From NCBI GenBank assembly GCA_934216155.1, contig CAKQBK010000012.1, forward strand, positions 1-40,110: 40,110 bases of DNA, given 5' to 3'. Positions within the stretch are counted from its first letter, which is position 1. Each line of letters opens with the position of its first letter. Shown one piece after another: positions 8,489 through 16,145 of this stretch. A program made the position numbers and the translations under genes. This DNA comes from an uncultured Dialister sp. (GTDB lineage: Bacteria > Bacillota > Negativicutes > Veillonellales > Dialisteraceae). The notes under the pieces were generated by a model. The model saw only the letters and a list, made by a program, of their open reading frames with translations, was not told the DNA's origin and ran no database searches.

Positions 8489-9412
8489 ATGACATATATA
8501 TCTACATTAGAAAAACTGCCACTGGGGAAGAAGTACGTATTCGGCCTTGGTTTCTTCGATGGCTGTCACAGGGGACACCAGGCGGTTTTTCAGGCAGTCA
8601 AAGAGCTGGCGCAGGAGAAAGAAGCTGTGCCGGCCATTTTGACATTTTATCCCCATCCGATGACCATTTTGGCACCGGATATTCACGTGCCGTTGCTCCA
8701 AAGCCGAGAAGAGCGAATGGAAAGTTTCAGCAAGGCAGGAATGGAACTTACAGTGTGTATCACCCCGGATCGAGAATTTCTCTCTGAAAGTGCGGAAGAT
8801 TTTCTGTTCCAGCTGTCCAAGGTTCCTGGCCTTCGGGGGATTGTGACAGGAGAAAATTTCACCTTTGGGAAAGGTGCTCTGGGCCATGGAGACATGATGA
8901 AATCCTATTTCCAAGATACGGGTGTGACAGTGAAAATCCTTTCTCTGCAGCAAGCCGTGGAGCAGACCATTTCCAGTACAGAAATCCGGAAACTTCTTCT
9001 GGCGGGACAAGTGGATATAGCGGCGCAGCTACTAGGTCATCCCTATGCTATCACCGGTGACGTGGTCCACGGATTCCGCCGGGGCCACGAAGCCCTGGGA
9101 TTTCCGACCGCCAACTTAGACGTGCCGGAAGACCGGGTGGTTCCTTTTGATGGAGTCTACGCCACCTATGCCAAGGTGGAAGGCAAACGGTATCCATCGA
9201 TCACCAATGTGGGCAACAATCCTACCTTTGGAAATACAAAGAAAACCATCGAAACGTTCATCTTCGACTTCGACGAATCCATCTATGGGAAACAATTTAC
9301 CCTGGAATGGGTATCTCGGATTCGAGGAGAAAAGAAATTTGACTCCGTCTCCGCTCTGGTGGCTCAAATTCAGAAAGACATCGAAGTAGCGAAGAGAGCG
9401 GTAAGCAGTTAA
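8489..9412 (+). CDS. ribF: Bifunctional riboflavin kinase/FAD synthetase RibF
   Basis: RibF phosphorylates riboflavin to FMN and adenylates FMN to FAD. The 307-residue protein has the nucleotidyltransferase motif GFFDGCHRGH (21-30), TFYPHPM and SSTEIRKLL in the N-terminal half. The kinase half has GHPYAITGDVVHG, FPTANL, GVYATYAKV and TNVGNNPTF. The ATG at 8489 follows GAGG (8475-8478); an earlier ATG at 8481 runs into a stop after three codons. The final codons and the stop (GTA AGC AGT TAA) lie in a heptamer array, so the C-terminus is repeat-derived. Confidence 0.95.
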   Translation: MTYISTLEKLPLGKKYVFGLGFFDGCHRGHQAVFQAVKELAQEKEAVPAILTFYPHPMTILAPDIHVPLLQSREERMESFSKAGMELTVCITPDREFLSESAEDFLFQLSKVPGLRGIVTGENFTFGKGALGHGDMMKSYFQDTGVTVKILSLQQAVEQTISSTEIRKLLLAGQVDIAAQLLGHPYAITGDVVHGFRRGHEALGFPTANLDVPEDRVVPFDGVYATYAKVEGKRYPSITNVGNNPTFGNTKKTIETFIFDFDESIYGKQFTLEWVSRIRGEKKFDSVSALVAQIQKDIEVAKRAVSS

Positions 9413-9449
9413 CAGTTAGCGGTTAACCGTTAACTGTCAACTGTTAACC
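9401..9449 (+). repeat. Heptamer array overlapping the 3' end of ribF
   Basis: Seven in-register units: GTAAGCA, GTTAACA, GTTAGCG, GTTAACC, GTTAACT, GTCAACT, GTTAACC. The first two contain the last three sense codons and the stop of ribF. The array is partly self-complementary (GTTAACC/GGTTAAC). Confidence 0.8.
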
Positions 9450-9537
9450 GCCTTTTATCAAAAATATACATAACCTGCAATAAATCATTTTTATAGACGT
9501 ATAGAATAAAATATTTTCTTCTGCTGCCTATGAATCA

Positions 9538-9630
9538 GATTGCATACAGAAATGGTAGATGCATTTTTATTGATAGAAGATATGAATCGTTTCATAAAAT
9601 ATCTATAGCAATGCATCTATGATTTGCAAT
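9538..9630 (+). repeat. Long imperfect AT-rich hairpin
   Basis: Inverted arms AGATGCAT (9557-9564) and ATGCATCT (9611-9618), with inner pairing around a TCG loop near 9587 and outer pairing of GATTGCA (9538-9544) with TGCAAT (9625-9630). It lies just before the small transcription unit at 9664-9912. It does not match the other repeat families in the window. Between 9450 and 9537 I see nothing else. Confidence 0.5.
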
Positions 9631-9663
9631 TCAAGTGACTTTCAAAAGTTTGCTAAAGAAATA

Positions 9664-9693
9664 TTGGATACCCAGCTATAAAAGATGTATATT
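9664..9693 (+). promoter_or_regulatory. Promoter of the small ORF unit
   Basis: TTGGAT (9664-9669), an 18-bp spacer and TATATT (9688-9693). The predicted start is near 9700, about 50 nt before the ribosome binding site of the 33-codon ORF. Confidence 0.5.
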
Positions 9694-9750
9694 ATAACCA
9701 TACAAAATAATATTTTCCGGGACGAACCGGAGTTGCTATTTGGGAGGCAA

Positions 9751-9852
9751 ATGTACAAAATGAAAGATCAGCAGGTTAAAAACGAAGTAGTTAATGAAGA
9801 ACGTGAAGAAGTTATGTGTTGGGCATTGCTTGAACTGGAAAGCTCTAAATAA
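9751..9852 (+). CDS. Small protein of unknown function, 33 aa
   Basis: ATG at 9751 after GGGAGG (9742-9747), 33 sense codons, stop TAA 9850-9852. An internal ATG at 9760 would give 30 residues and a longer, less usual spacing. The product is charged and probably helical: it begins MYKMKDQQVKNEVV, has a Glu/Arg-rich middle, then the hydrophobic stretch MCWALLELE with a single Cys and Trp. No signal peptide is visible. The unit has its own promoter and is followed 25 nt later by a very strong terminator, so it looks like an independent gene. I do not recognise the family. A leader peptide or a structural RNA with a chance ORF are alternatives. Confidence 0.55.
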   Translation: MYKMKDQQVKNEVVNEEREEVMCWALLELESSK

Positions 9853-9876
9853 GGTTACAACCTGGTGAGACATATA

Positions 9877-9912
9877 AAAAAGGCCAGTGGTATTATTACC
9901 ACTGGCCTTTTT
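9877..9912 (+). terminator. Strong bidirectional terminator after the small ORF
   Basis: A perfect 15-bp stem, AAAAAGGCCAGTGGT (9877-9891) with ACCACTGGCCTTTTT (9898-9912), and a 6-nt loop. A-run and T-run flanks allow function on both strands. Confidence 0.92.
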
Positions 9913-9957
9913 GCGTGGAAACTATTATATTCTCATGGTGTCGCAAGACGTAGATAA

Positions 9958-10263
9958 GTTAGGAGTGAGGAATGAGGAGTGGTGGAAGGGGTACACAAAA
10001 TTTGGAAGCGCCCCAATACCCTCTTATATATTATGTTTCCCGTGAGATAAAAATCGGCGAGCATATAGAAACGGGCTCGGCGATACATGAAGTTATCCAT
10101 ATAAGAGCAATTCGACGCGCTCGCCGGCCTCCATTCCTAACTCCTCACTCCTAATTCCTAACTATTTTGCACTAGCTAATCTATAGGCAAGCATAAAAAT
10201 ACGGCGCTTCTAAATTTGATGCGCCGCACTTTCATTTCTAACTTCTCACTTGTCACTTCTCAC
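9958..10263 (+). repeat. Nested repeat block between the small ORF and the ACT gene
   Basis: Heptamers 9958-9985 (GTTAGGA, GTGAGGA, ATGAGGA, GTGGTGG); a degraded GGGG/GCGCCCC hairpin 9988-10014; a 72-bp CGGCGAGC-ended element 10055-10126 in reverse orientation; heptamers 10134-10161 (TTCCTAA/CTCCTCA); a hairpin 10202-10226 (CGGCGC/GCGCCG); heptamers 10236-10263 (TTCTAAC, TTCTCAC, TTGTCAC, TTCTCAC). The last array starts 7 bp downstream of the stop of the leftward ACT gene. Confidence 0.8.
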
Positions 10264-10269
10264 TGCTTT

Positions 10270-10683
10270 TTAGAATTCTTCCACCAAAGTATATCCTTTG
10301 CCCTTCAAGAAGGCTTCAGTTTCCGATTCGTCGGTGCTGAAGACAGCAATTGGAGAACTGGTGGAACGGTCGAAGGAAATATACAGGTAGCGGATCATCA
10401 CATTGGCATCTTTCAGATCGTCCAGGATGCGGTTCAAAGCACCTGGTTTATCAGACCCCATGTCCACAGCCAGAACCAAATCGACGCGGCACTGATAGCC
10501 ATCCTTTTCCAAAGCGGCTCTCGCTTCCTCTGCCTTGTCTACGATGAGACGGATGATACCAAATTCCGCGCTGTCATTGGCCAGCATGGTGTAAATATTG
10601 ATGTTTTCCTTTGCCAAGATAGAAGTCATATGGCTCAAAGCGCCCTGTCTATTGGCGGTGAATACGGATACCTGTTGTAACAT
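10270..10683 (-). CDS. Tandem ACT-domain protein
   Basis: A 137-residue cytoplasmic protein made of two ACT domains and nothing else. The first (about 1-65) starts QVSVFTANRQGALSHMTSIL, typical of ACT ligand folds; the second (about 68-137) starts LVLAVDMGSDKPGALNRILDDL. Such stand-alone double-ACT proteins are thought to bind amino acids and are often annotated only as ACT domain protein. Its start has a strong AAGGAGGAAATAGT context. It has no operon partner here, so the ligand cannot be inferred. Confidence 0.88.
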   Translation of the reverse strand: MLQQVSVFTANRQGALSHMTSILAKENINIYTMLANDSAEFGIIRLIVDKAEEARAALEKDGYQCRVDLVLAVDMGSDKPGALNRILDDLKDANVMIRYLYISFDRSTSSPIAVFSTDESETEAFLKGKGYTLVEEF

Positions 10684-10763
10684 ACTATTTCCTCCTTGTA
10701 TCGAATGCTTTGATTGATTTTATCATACTTTTCTTATTTATGATAGAGAAAATTTAGAGTTTG

Positions 10764-10972
10764 GTAGTTGGTGACTCGTGACTCGTGACTAGGGATTGGG
10801 GAAATAAGTTTACACCGATTATATCGCCCCCGCCGGGGGAGATGCCGAAGGCAGAGGGGGAGGCACTAGCGGTATACTTCGCTATGAACATAACCTGCGA
10901 ACTCGGTGTTGCCCGCTCCTAGCGGTTTGATGAAAGGGGTCTGAAGGTTCTAAGGAGTCTTAAGGTTCGTCA
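10764..10972 (+). repeat. Repeat block between the ACT gene and hsdS
   Basis: Heptamers 10764-10798: GTAGTTG, GTGACTC, GTGACTC, GTGACTA, GGGATTG. A GC-rich complex follows from about 10826 (CCCCCGCCGGGGG, a GATGCCGAAGGCA hairpin, then TAGCGGTATACTTCGC near 10869), matching inverted copies at 15755-15835 and 20195-20285. From about 10937 there are CAGGTTTCT-like 9-mers in a degraded form (GAAGGTTCT, TAAGGTTCG). Confidence 0.65.
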
Positions 10973-11001
10973 AGTGAGATAGAAACGGTGGACTTTAAAA
11001 A

Positions 11002-11030
11002 TTTACATTTACTGAGAAAACGGGTACAAT
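11002..11030 (+). promoter_or_regulatory. Promoter of hsdS
   Basis: TTTACA (11002-11007), a 17-bp spacer and TACAAT (11025-11030), about 30 nt before the hsdS ATG. Confidence 0.65.
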
Positions 11031-11068
11031 ACAACTATCTTTGATTTGTCTTGAAATTGGGTGATAAT

Positions 11069-12202
11069 ATGAATCATATAGTGAAACTTGGGACTGTGGC
11101 AACGTATGTTAATGGATATGCCTTTAAACCTTCTGATTGGTCTGATGTAGGGGTGCCGATTATTCGTATTCAGGATTTAACTGGTAACTCGTACCAAATG
11201 AATCGTTTTTCTGGCGAATACGATAAGAAATATGAAGTACAAAATGGAGATGTATTGATAGCTTGGTCAGCCAGTTTAGGTGTCTATGTATGGAAATCAG
11301 AAAAGGCGGTTTTAAATCAGCATATTTTTAAAGTCTATTTCGATAAAGTGGATGTGGATAAAGATTTTTTTGTATATCAAATGGAGAGATTGCTACAAAA
11401 AGCTTCAAGTCAGGCACATGGTGCGACCATGCGTCATTTGACTAAAGTTGTTTTTGATAATTTACCATTTTATTTACCGGATAAAGAGACGCAAATAGAA
11501 ATTGCTAAACGGCTATCTACAGTAACTGCTTTAATTGATTTGCGAAAAAAAGAATTGGTAAAATTGGATGAACTGGTCAAATCTCGATTTATAGAGATGT
11601 TTGGAGATCCAGTTACTAATCCGTATGGTTTTGATATATTACCAATTGGAGATTTTGCAACAGATGTAAGATATGGGACTAGTAAACCGGCTGTAGAGGG
11701 GGGACGCTATCCTTATCTTAGAATGAATAATTTGACAATTGATGGACACTTAGATTTACATGATTTAAAAAGAATAGATATAAATGATGACGAATTAGAA
11801 AAATGTATTGTAAGAAAAGGAGATGTACTATTTAATCGGACCAATAGTGTAGAACTGGTAGGAAAAACTGCTTATTATGGATTGAATGAGGACATGATTA
11901 TTGCTGGTTATATTATTCGTGTTCGCGTGAATGAGTTGGTACATCCACTATATTTTGCATCTTATATGAATATGCCATTTACTAAACAAGTGATTAGAAA
12001 CATGGCTAAAGGAGCTGTTAATCAGGCAAATATAAATTCACAGGAACTAAAAAGTATAAAGGTTATGATTCCATCGATTGAATTGCAACGAGAATTTGTA
12101 AATTTTTATAATGGTATCGAAAAATCTAAAATAGCTATCCAAAAGAGCCTGGACGGATTGGAAACGCTCAAAAAATCCCTCATGCAGCAGTACTTCGGCT
12201 GA
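11069..12202 (+). CDS. hsdS: Type I restriction-modification specificity subunit (orphan HsdS)
   Basis: HsdS sets the DNA target of type I restriction-modification complexes with HsdM and HsdR. The roughly 377-residue protein has the full two-TRD plan. TRD1 spans about 1-140. A helical conserved region follows (about 142-185), containing EIAKRLSTVTALIDLRKKEL and IEMFGDPVTNP. TRD2 spans about 190-330, and a C-terminal helical region ends LKKSLMQQYFG. I chose ATG 11069 over the TTG at 11051 because GGGTGA precedes it. No hsdM or hsdR lies in the window. The gene is clearly more AT-rich than its neighbours except for the last ~60 bp (from about 12145), which have host-like composition. This suggests horizontal acquisition or cassette exchange. 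Confidence 0.88.
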   Translation: MNHIVKLGTVATYVNGYAFKPSDWSDVGVPIIRIQDLTGNSYQMNRFSGEYDKKYEVQNGDVLIAWSASLGVYVWKSEKAVLNQHIFKVYFDKVDVDKDFFVYQMERLLQKASSQAHGATMRHLTKVVFDNLPFYLPDKETQIEIAKRLSTVTALIDLRKKELVKLDELVKSRFIEMFGDPVTNPYGFDILPIGDFATDVRYGTSKPAVEGGRYPYLRMNNLTIDGHLDLHDLKRIDINDDELEKCIVRKGDVLFNRTNSVELVGKTAYYGLNEDMIIAGYIIRVRVNELVHPLYFASYMNMPFTKQVIRNMAKGAVNQANINSQELKSIKVMIPSIELQREFVNFYNGIEKSKIAIQKSLDGLETLKKSLMQQYFG

Positions 12203-12231
12203 TTGCCACTATCGGAAGCATCACTAGCCTT

Positions 12232-12497
12232 TACCCCCTTCCTCAGGAAGGGGGGCAGGGGGGATAGGAAGACGAAGAAACAGAGAAACAAGCCGTAAGA
12301 GTAGAACGTTTTAACCGCTAGAGTGGACGCCGAAGGGAAAAGAGACAATCCCATTTTAAATCGCTAGAGGGAGCTATCCCCTGGGACGTATCGCTTCGCT
12401 TACGTCCTGTCCCCTTCCAAAGGAAGGGGATAAAAGAAAGTGCCACAGAAGGAAGAGAAACCTTGAGAACTCTCAGAACCCTCAGAACCTTCAGAAC
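12232..12497 (+). repeat. CCCCTTCC hairpins and 9-mer repeats after hsdS
   Basis: Hairpin 12234-12255 (CCCCCTTCC/GGAAGGGGG) and hairpin 12411-12429 (CCCCTTCC, AAA loop, GGAAGGGG), with the phrases CTAGAGTGG and CTAGAGGGAG between them. CCTCAGAAC-like 9-mers end the block at about 12464-12497. The outer hairpins resemble those near 5657 and 5789. Confidence 0.65.
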
Positions 12498-12558
12498 CAT
12501 GAAAATCCCCCAAAATTCCTATTGCATTTTTCGACGCTCCATTGTAAAATTAGATAAT

Positions 12559-12586
12559 TTGTGCATTTTTCAATGCATACTATTAT
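12559..12586 (+). promoter_or_regulatory. Promoter with palindrome before the AAHS transporter
   Basis: TTGTGC (12559-12564), a 16-bp spacer and TATTAT (12581-12586). The spacer holds the inverted repeat TGCAT (12562-12566)/ATGCA (12573-12577), a possible operator. No regulator gene is adjacent. Confidence 0.45.
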
Positions 12587-12618
12587 TTCTTTTTTCTTAA
12601 GTGACATGGGGAGGAATT

Positions 12619-13926
12619 ATGTCAGAAAAATCTTTAGAAGAATTGGAGTTTGAGGAAACTGGGGTCTCTCGCCAGGAGCGATGGAAGGTCATGTGGGCTT
12701 CTATCGTGGGGTATGCCATGGATGGTTTGGATGTGCTCATCCTGTCCTTTGCGATGGCGGCCATTGTTAGTGAATTTGGACTGACCTTAGGGGAAGGCGG
12801 TCTGATTGCCACTTACACATTGATTGGTACCGTACTGGGCGGCTATCTTTTTGGTATTTTTGCGGATTACTTTGGCCGCGTGCATACTTTTGCACTGACC
12901 ATTATCATTTTCTCTATTTTCACCGGTGCGTGCGCTTTTGCAGACAACGTAATGCATCTCAATATTCTTCGTTTCCTGGCTGGTCTGGGCCTTGGCGGTG
13001 AATATGGGATCGGCATGACTTTGGTTACTGAAACCTGGCCGGCTGCCAAACGTGCTCGTGCTACCGCTGGCGTAGCTATGGGCTGGCAGGCTGGTGCAGT
13101 ACTGGCTGCTATTCTGGCTGCTGTGGTTCTCCCTGATTATGGATGGAGAGGACTTTTCCTGGTGGGCGTCGTTCCAGCTCTCTTAGCTGCTTGGGCTCGT
13201 CATGGTCTGAAAGAACCACCGATGTGGCTGAAACGTAAGGAAATGAAGAAACAGCTGCAGGAAAGAAAAGCCAGAGGCGAAGCGCTGACCGCAGAAGAAG
13301 AGGAAGAACTGGCGGAAGCAAAGAAATTCCCGCTGGCTCATCTTTTCTCTAGCCCATCTAAGACATTGACCACTATTTCTTTGACCATCATGACCAGTGT
13401 ACAGAACTTTGGTTACTACGGCATCATGGTTTGGCTGCCAATGATTCTCTTGAAGGAACACGGTCTGTCCACTAAGTCCATGTCTGGCTGGATGGTTGTT
13501 ACTGTGGTAGGTATGATTGCTGGTATTTATGTATTCGGTTACCTCTCCGACCGTTTCGGACGTAAAAAACCGTACCTGCTTTTCTACGTTTGCGCCGCTG
13601 CCATGGTGTACATTTATGTCAATCTGGGAACCCCGATGGCGCTCCTCTTCGGTAGTGCTATGCTGGGCTTCTTCTGCAACGGTATGATGGCTGGTTATGG
13701 TACTCTTCTTTCTGAAAACTATACCACCGATGCACGTTCTACCGCACAGAACTTCATCTTCAACACCGGTCGTGCTGTAGGCGGCTTCGCTCCGGCTATC
13801 ATCGGTGCCATTGCACAGAACCAGGGCTTCTCCGCCGCTTTCGTTCTCCTCTCTGGTGTCTACCTGGCAGCTGCTGTGAACGTACTGCTCTTCATTAAAG
13901 ATACTAAAGGTGTGACGATTAAATAA
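12619..13926 (+). CDS. MFS transporter, AAHS/sugar-porter-like family
   Basis: A 435-residue inner-membrane major facilitator with about 12 membrane segments. The MFS signature between TM2 and TM3 reads FGIFADYFGRVHTFALT, and its second-half counterpart is FGYLSDRFGRKKPYLL. WMDGLD-like AMDGLDVLILSF in TM1 and RFLAGLGLGGEYGIGMTLVTE in TM4 fit the aromatic-acid:H+ symporter (AAHS)/metabolite:H+ symporter type, so a carboxylate substrate is likely but unknown. The central loop (about 208-240) is unusually Lys/Glu rich. The start is ATG 12619 behind GGGAGGAATT; a GTG at 12601 lies upstream of this site. It stands alone, with its own promoter. Confidence 0.85.
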   Translation: MSEKSLEELEFEETGVSRQERWKVMWASIVGYAMDGLDVLILSFAMAAIVSEFGLTLGEGGLIATYTLIGTVLGGYLFGIFADYFGRVHTFALTIIIFSIFTGACAFADNVMHLNILRFLAGLGLGGEYGIGMTLVTETWPAAKRARATAGVAMGWQAGAVLAAILAAVVLPDYGWRGLFLVGVVPALLAAWARHGLKEPPMWLKRKEMKKQLQERKARGEALTAEEEEELAEAKKFPLAHLFSSPSKTLTTISLTIMTSVQNFGYYGIMVWLPMILLKEHGLSTKSMSGWMVVTVVGMIAGIYVFGYLSDRFGRKKPYLLFYVCAAAMVYIYVNLGTPMALLFGSAMLGFFCNGMMAGYGTLLSENYTTDARSTAQNFIFNTGRAVGGFAPAIIGAIAQNQGFSAAFVLLSGVYLAAAVNVLLFIKDTKGVTIK

Positions 13927-13932
13927 TTTTTG

Positions 13933-14125
13933 GTGACTAGTGACTGGGAAATAGGTTATTATTCTGCTGATTTCATTTGCAATCATAGCAAGATATGAAT
14001 TGGCAAAGGGGTAAAAAGGTTATAAAGGGTTAGGGTATTTCGCATAACCCTTTATAACCTTTTTTAACCTTGTGACAGGCGATGGTTTTGAGATGCTAGA
14101 AAATGGACCTGGAACAATAATAACC
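13933..14125 (+). repeat. Heptamers and GGTTAT element after the AAHS transporter
   Basis: Two heptamers at 13933-13946 (GTGACTA, GTGACTG) start just after the stop. The GGTTAT element at 13954-14125 begins GGTTATTATTCTGCTG and ends in AATAATAACC. Its core, about 14015-14070, pairs AAGGTTATAAAGGGTTA with TAACCCTTTATAACCTT. Confidence 0.75.
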
Positions 14126-14132
14126 TTTATAA

Positions 14133-14162
14133 TTGGACAAGTTATCTATTTCTCTGTATAAT
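14133..14162 (+). promoter_or_regulatory. Promoter of the binding-protein gene
   Basis: TTGGAC (14133-14138), an 18-bp spacer and a perfect TATAAT (14157-14162), about 36 bp before the ATG. It starts 8 bp after the end of the GGTTAT element. Confidence 0.75.
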
Positions 14163-14197
14163 AATTCATATGATTTACTGTTTTATGAGGTGACGAC

Positions 14198-15019
14198 ATG
14201 AAAACTTGGAAAAAAGGAATGCTTCTGGCCGCTGCAGCTTTGATGACTGTGGGACTCATCAGTGGTTGTGGCGATGATAAGAAGGGAAATGAAGCCGCTG
14301 GAAAGACACCATTGAAGGTGGCTACCAATGCGACTTATGTACCGTTTGAATTTAAATCCGCTGATGGCAAGGATTATACCGGTTATGAAATCGACGTGGT
14401 TCGTGCCGTAGCAAAGCAGATGAATCGGGAAGTGGAATTCAAAAATATCGCTTTTGATGGACTGATTCCTTCCCTGCAGTCCCATGAAGTGGATATGACC
14501 GCTTCTGGTATGACTGCCACAAAGGAAAGAGCAGGAAAGATTCTCTTTGCTGCGCCTTTCTATGAAACAAAACTGGCTGTGGTTACACCGAAAGATAGCT
14601 CCATTCACTCCGTGGCTGACATGACCAATGGGGAAGAAGTGGCTGTCCAGGTGGGCACCACTGCGGCGTACTATGCCCAGGATAAAGGCATGAAGATTCG
14701 CGGCTTTGATCACTCTTCGGATATTGTGATGGAACTGAAAGCCGGCGGTGCCAAGTCTGGTATTTTGGATAAACCGGCAGCTGATTATTTCGTAGCCACC
14801 GATGGAAAAGATAATTTCCGCGTCGTAGATGTACCGGATTCTAAAGTACAGTACTTCGCATTTGGCTTCAATAAGGATAACAAAGCGCTGCAGGAAGAAG
14901 TCAATGGGGCTATTAAAACTCTGACAGAAAATGGTACCTTGAATGAACTCCATGAAAAATGGTTCAAGACACCGCTTCCGAAAATGCCAGCCACTTGCGA
15001 AGAAGCACTTGGACTGTAG
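14198..15019 (+). CDS. Amino-acid ABC transporter substrate-binding lipoprotein
   Basis: A 273-residue extracellular solute-binding protein of family 3, the type that captures polar amino acids for ABC importers. It has a lipoprotein signal peptide with lipobox LISGC and lipidated Cys24. The mature domain starts TPLKVATNATYVPFEF and contains GYEIDVVRAVAKQM and GLIPSLQSHEVDM, then ITATKERA-like GMTATKERAGKILFA. The ribosome binding site is GAGGTG (14187-14192). No permease or ATPase gene is adjacent, so it must work with components encoded elsewhere or act as a sensor. The TAG stop touches a heptamer array, and a good terminator follows at 15095-15135. Confidence 0.92.
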   Translation: MKTWKKGMLLAAAALMTVGLISGCGDDKKGNEAAGKTPLKVATNATYVPFEFKSADGKDYTGYEIDVVRAVAKQMNREVEFKNIAFDGLIPSLQSHEVDMTASGMTATKERAGKILFAAPFYETKLAVVTPKDSSIHSVADMTNGEEVAVQVGTTAAYYAQDKGMKIRGFDHSSDIVMELKAGGAKSGILDKPAADYFVATDGKDNFRVVDVPDSKVQYFAFGFNKDNKALQEEVNGAIKTLTENGTLNELHEKWFKTPLPKMPATCEEALGL

Positions 15020-15080
15020 TGAGAAGTTAGAAGTGAGAAGTTAGAAATGATGGTGGCCTGGCACAATTCATATAGCCAGG
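15019..15080 (+). repeat. Heptamer array plus hairpin after the binding protein
   Basis: GTGAGAA, GTTAGAA, GTGAGAA, GTTAGAA, ATGATGG (15019-15053), starting on the last base of the stop. A CCTGGC/GCCAGG hairpin follows (15057-15080) with the family loop ACAATTCATATA. The stem sequence differs from the usual GGCGC form but is compensated on both arms. Confidence 0.75.
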
Positions 15081-15094
15081 CTGAGTATATAAAC

Positions 15095-15135
15095 AGGACA
15101 TGGTCGAATGAGGGGATTCGGCTATGTCCTTTTTG
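15095..15135 (+). terminator. Terminator of the binding-protein gene
   Basis: AGGACATGGTCGAAT (15095-15109) pairs with ATTCGGCTATGTCCT (15116-15130), followed by TTTTT. The stem has a few mismatches. Confidence 0.8.
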
Positions 15136-15149
15136 CGTGGGGAGGGGAC

Positions 15150-15735
15150 AGGTTTCTCAGGTTACTCAGGTGGTTCAGGTTGCTAAAGGTTCTAAAGGTT
15201 CTAAGGGTTCTAAGGGTTCTGAAGGTTCTAAGGGCTCTGAAGGTTCGTCAAATGTGCCTCTAACCGTAGTCGTCATTTCGACCGGTCGTATTTGTGCTTG
15301 ATGGTGTAGAAGAAATGAAATTCTATGTGTAGGAGAGTGGAGAAATCTAAAAGCAGTAGCGGTAAGGGCTTGATGAATCATATCATTACGGTTTGTCCAA
15401 CAAAGTTATGCAGCTCGATAGAGCTGCCCATCTCGCTTTGCTCGAAATGGCGTCTCACTGCATCCTTGCGTCGCTATGCTCCTAACGATGCAGTTCGCTT
15501 GCACACCTCTTGTGTTCTCCCCCAAAGGGGGAGATAAATCGATGATGCCGATTGAAATCACTTGGCTTGTTTATCGCAAATTAAGTTGTTACGATTTGAT
15601 TCTTTAAGCCCTTCCCGCTGGTGCTACTGAGATTTCTCCACTCAGGGGCGCATCTCATTTCAATACACTTACGCCATCAAGCACGAATGTGATCGGTCGA
15701 AATGACGGTTACCGATAGAGGCACATTCGAGAAAT
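15150..15735 (+). repeat. Large nested inverted repeat with 9-mers and GTCATTTCGACC element
   Basis: 9-mers of CAGGTTTCT and AAGGGTTCT type run 15150-15245. GTCATTTCGACCG near 15270 is matched by CGGTCGAAATGAC near 15690, and GTGCC/GGCAC(ATTCG) flanks match around them. Inside, AGTGGAGAAATCT (about 15340) is inverted at AGATTTCTCCACT (about 15630), and GGGCTTGATGAATCAT faces a degraded match near 15595. The centre (15410-15540) has CTCGATAGAGCTGCCC and CCCCCAAAGGGGGAGA. ORFs crossing the block read repeat units and are not called. Confidence 0.7.
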
Positions 15736-15739
15736 TGAA

Positions 15740-16145
15740 CCACAATCCCGCTAGGAGCAGGTGTCACTAAGTACGCTTGATATGTTCATGGAAAAGTATA
15801 CCGCTAGTGCAGCCCCCTCTTTTATTCTCCCCCGACGGGTAATGCTGTTAAGTTAAGAATTTGCGTTAGTAGGTATGATTCCGCTAGTAGTAACAAGTTG
15901 CTCAAGTTTCTAAGGGTTCTCAGGTTGCTCAGGTTCTCCGAATGTGCCCATAGACGCTAGCGTCATTAGCTCATTCGAGAAACGTGAGAAACCTCAGTAT
16001 CCTGAGAAACCTGAGCAACCTTTGCATCAGCAGAAATCATTGCATATCTCGCTTAACTTAACAGCATTGCCCCGACGGGGGAGACGAGACGCTAGTGCTG
16101 ATTTCGCTAGCGTCCTTAATCCCTAGCTACCAGTCACCAGTCACT
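15740..16145 (+). repeat. Nested repeat block upstream of the addA 3' end
   Basis: GC-rich element 15750-15840 (CGCTAGGAGCAG, AAGTATACCGCTAG, CCCCGACGGG). Around the centre, TGCTGTTAAGTTAAG (15843-15857) is inverted at CTTAACTTAACAGCA near 16054. The 9-mer inverted array 15895-16023 has the palindrome GACGCTAGCGTC (15953-15964) at its middle. Heptamers 16118-16145 (AATCCCT, AGCTACC, AGTCACC, AGTCACT) run into the last codons of addA. Confidence 0.75.

Noticed and set aside
12619..15019. MFS gene and binding-protein gene as one uptake operon
   Set aside because: An AAHS-type facilitator does not use an ABC binding protein; each gene has its own promoter and a repeat block lies between them.
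15047..15301. 84-codon ORF with KGSKGSEGS-like repeats
   Set aside because: It reads the 9-mer DNA array; the other strand reads a similar low-complexity peptide, as expected for repeats.
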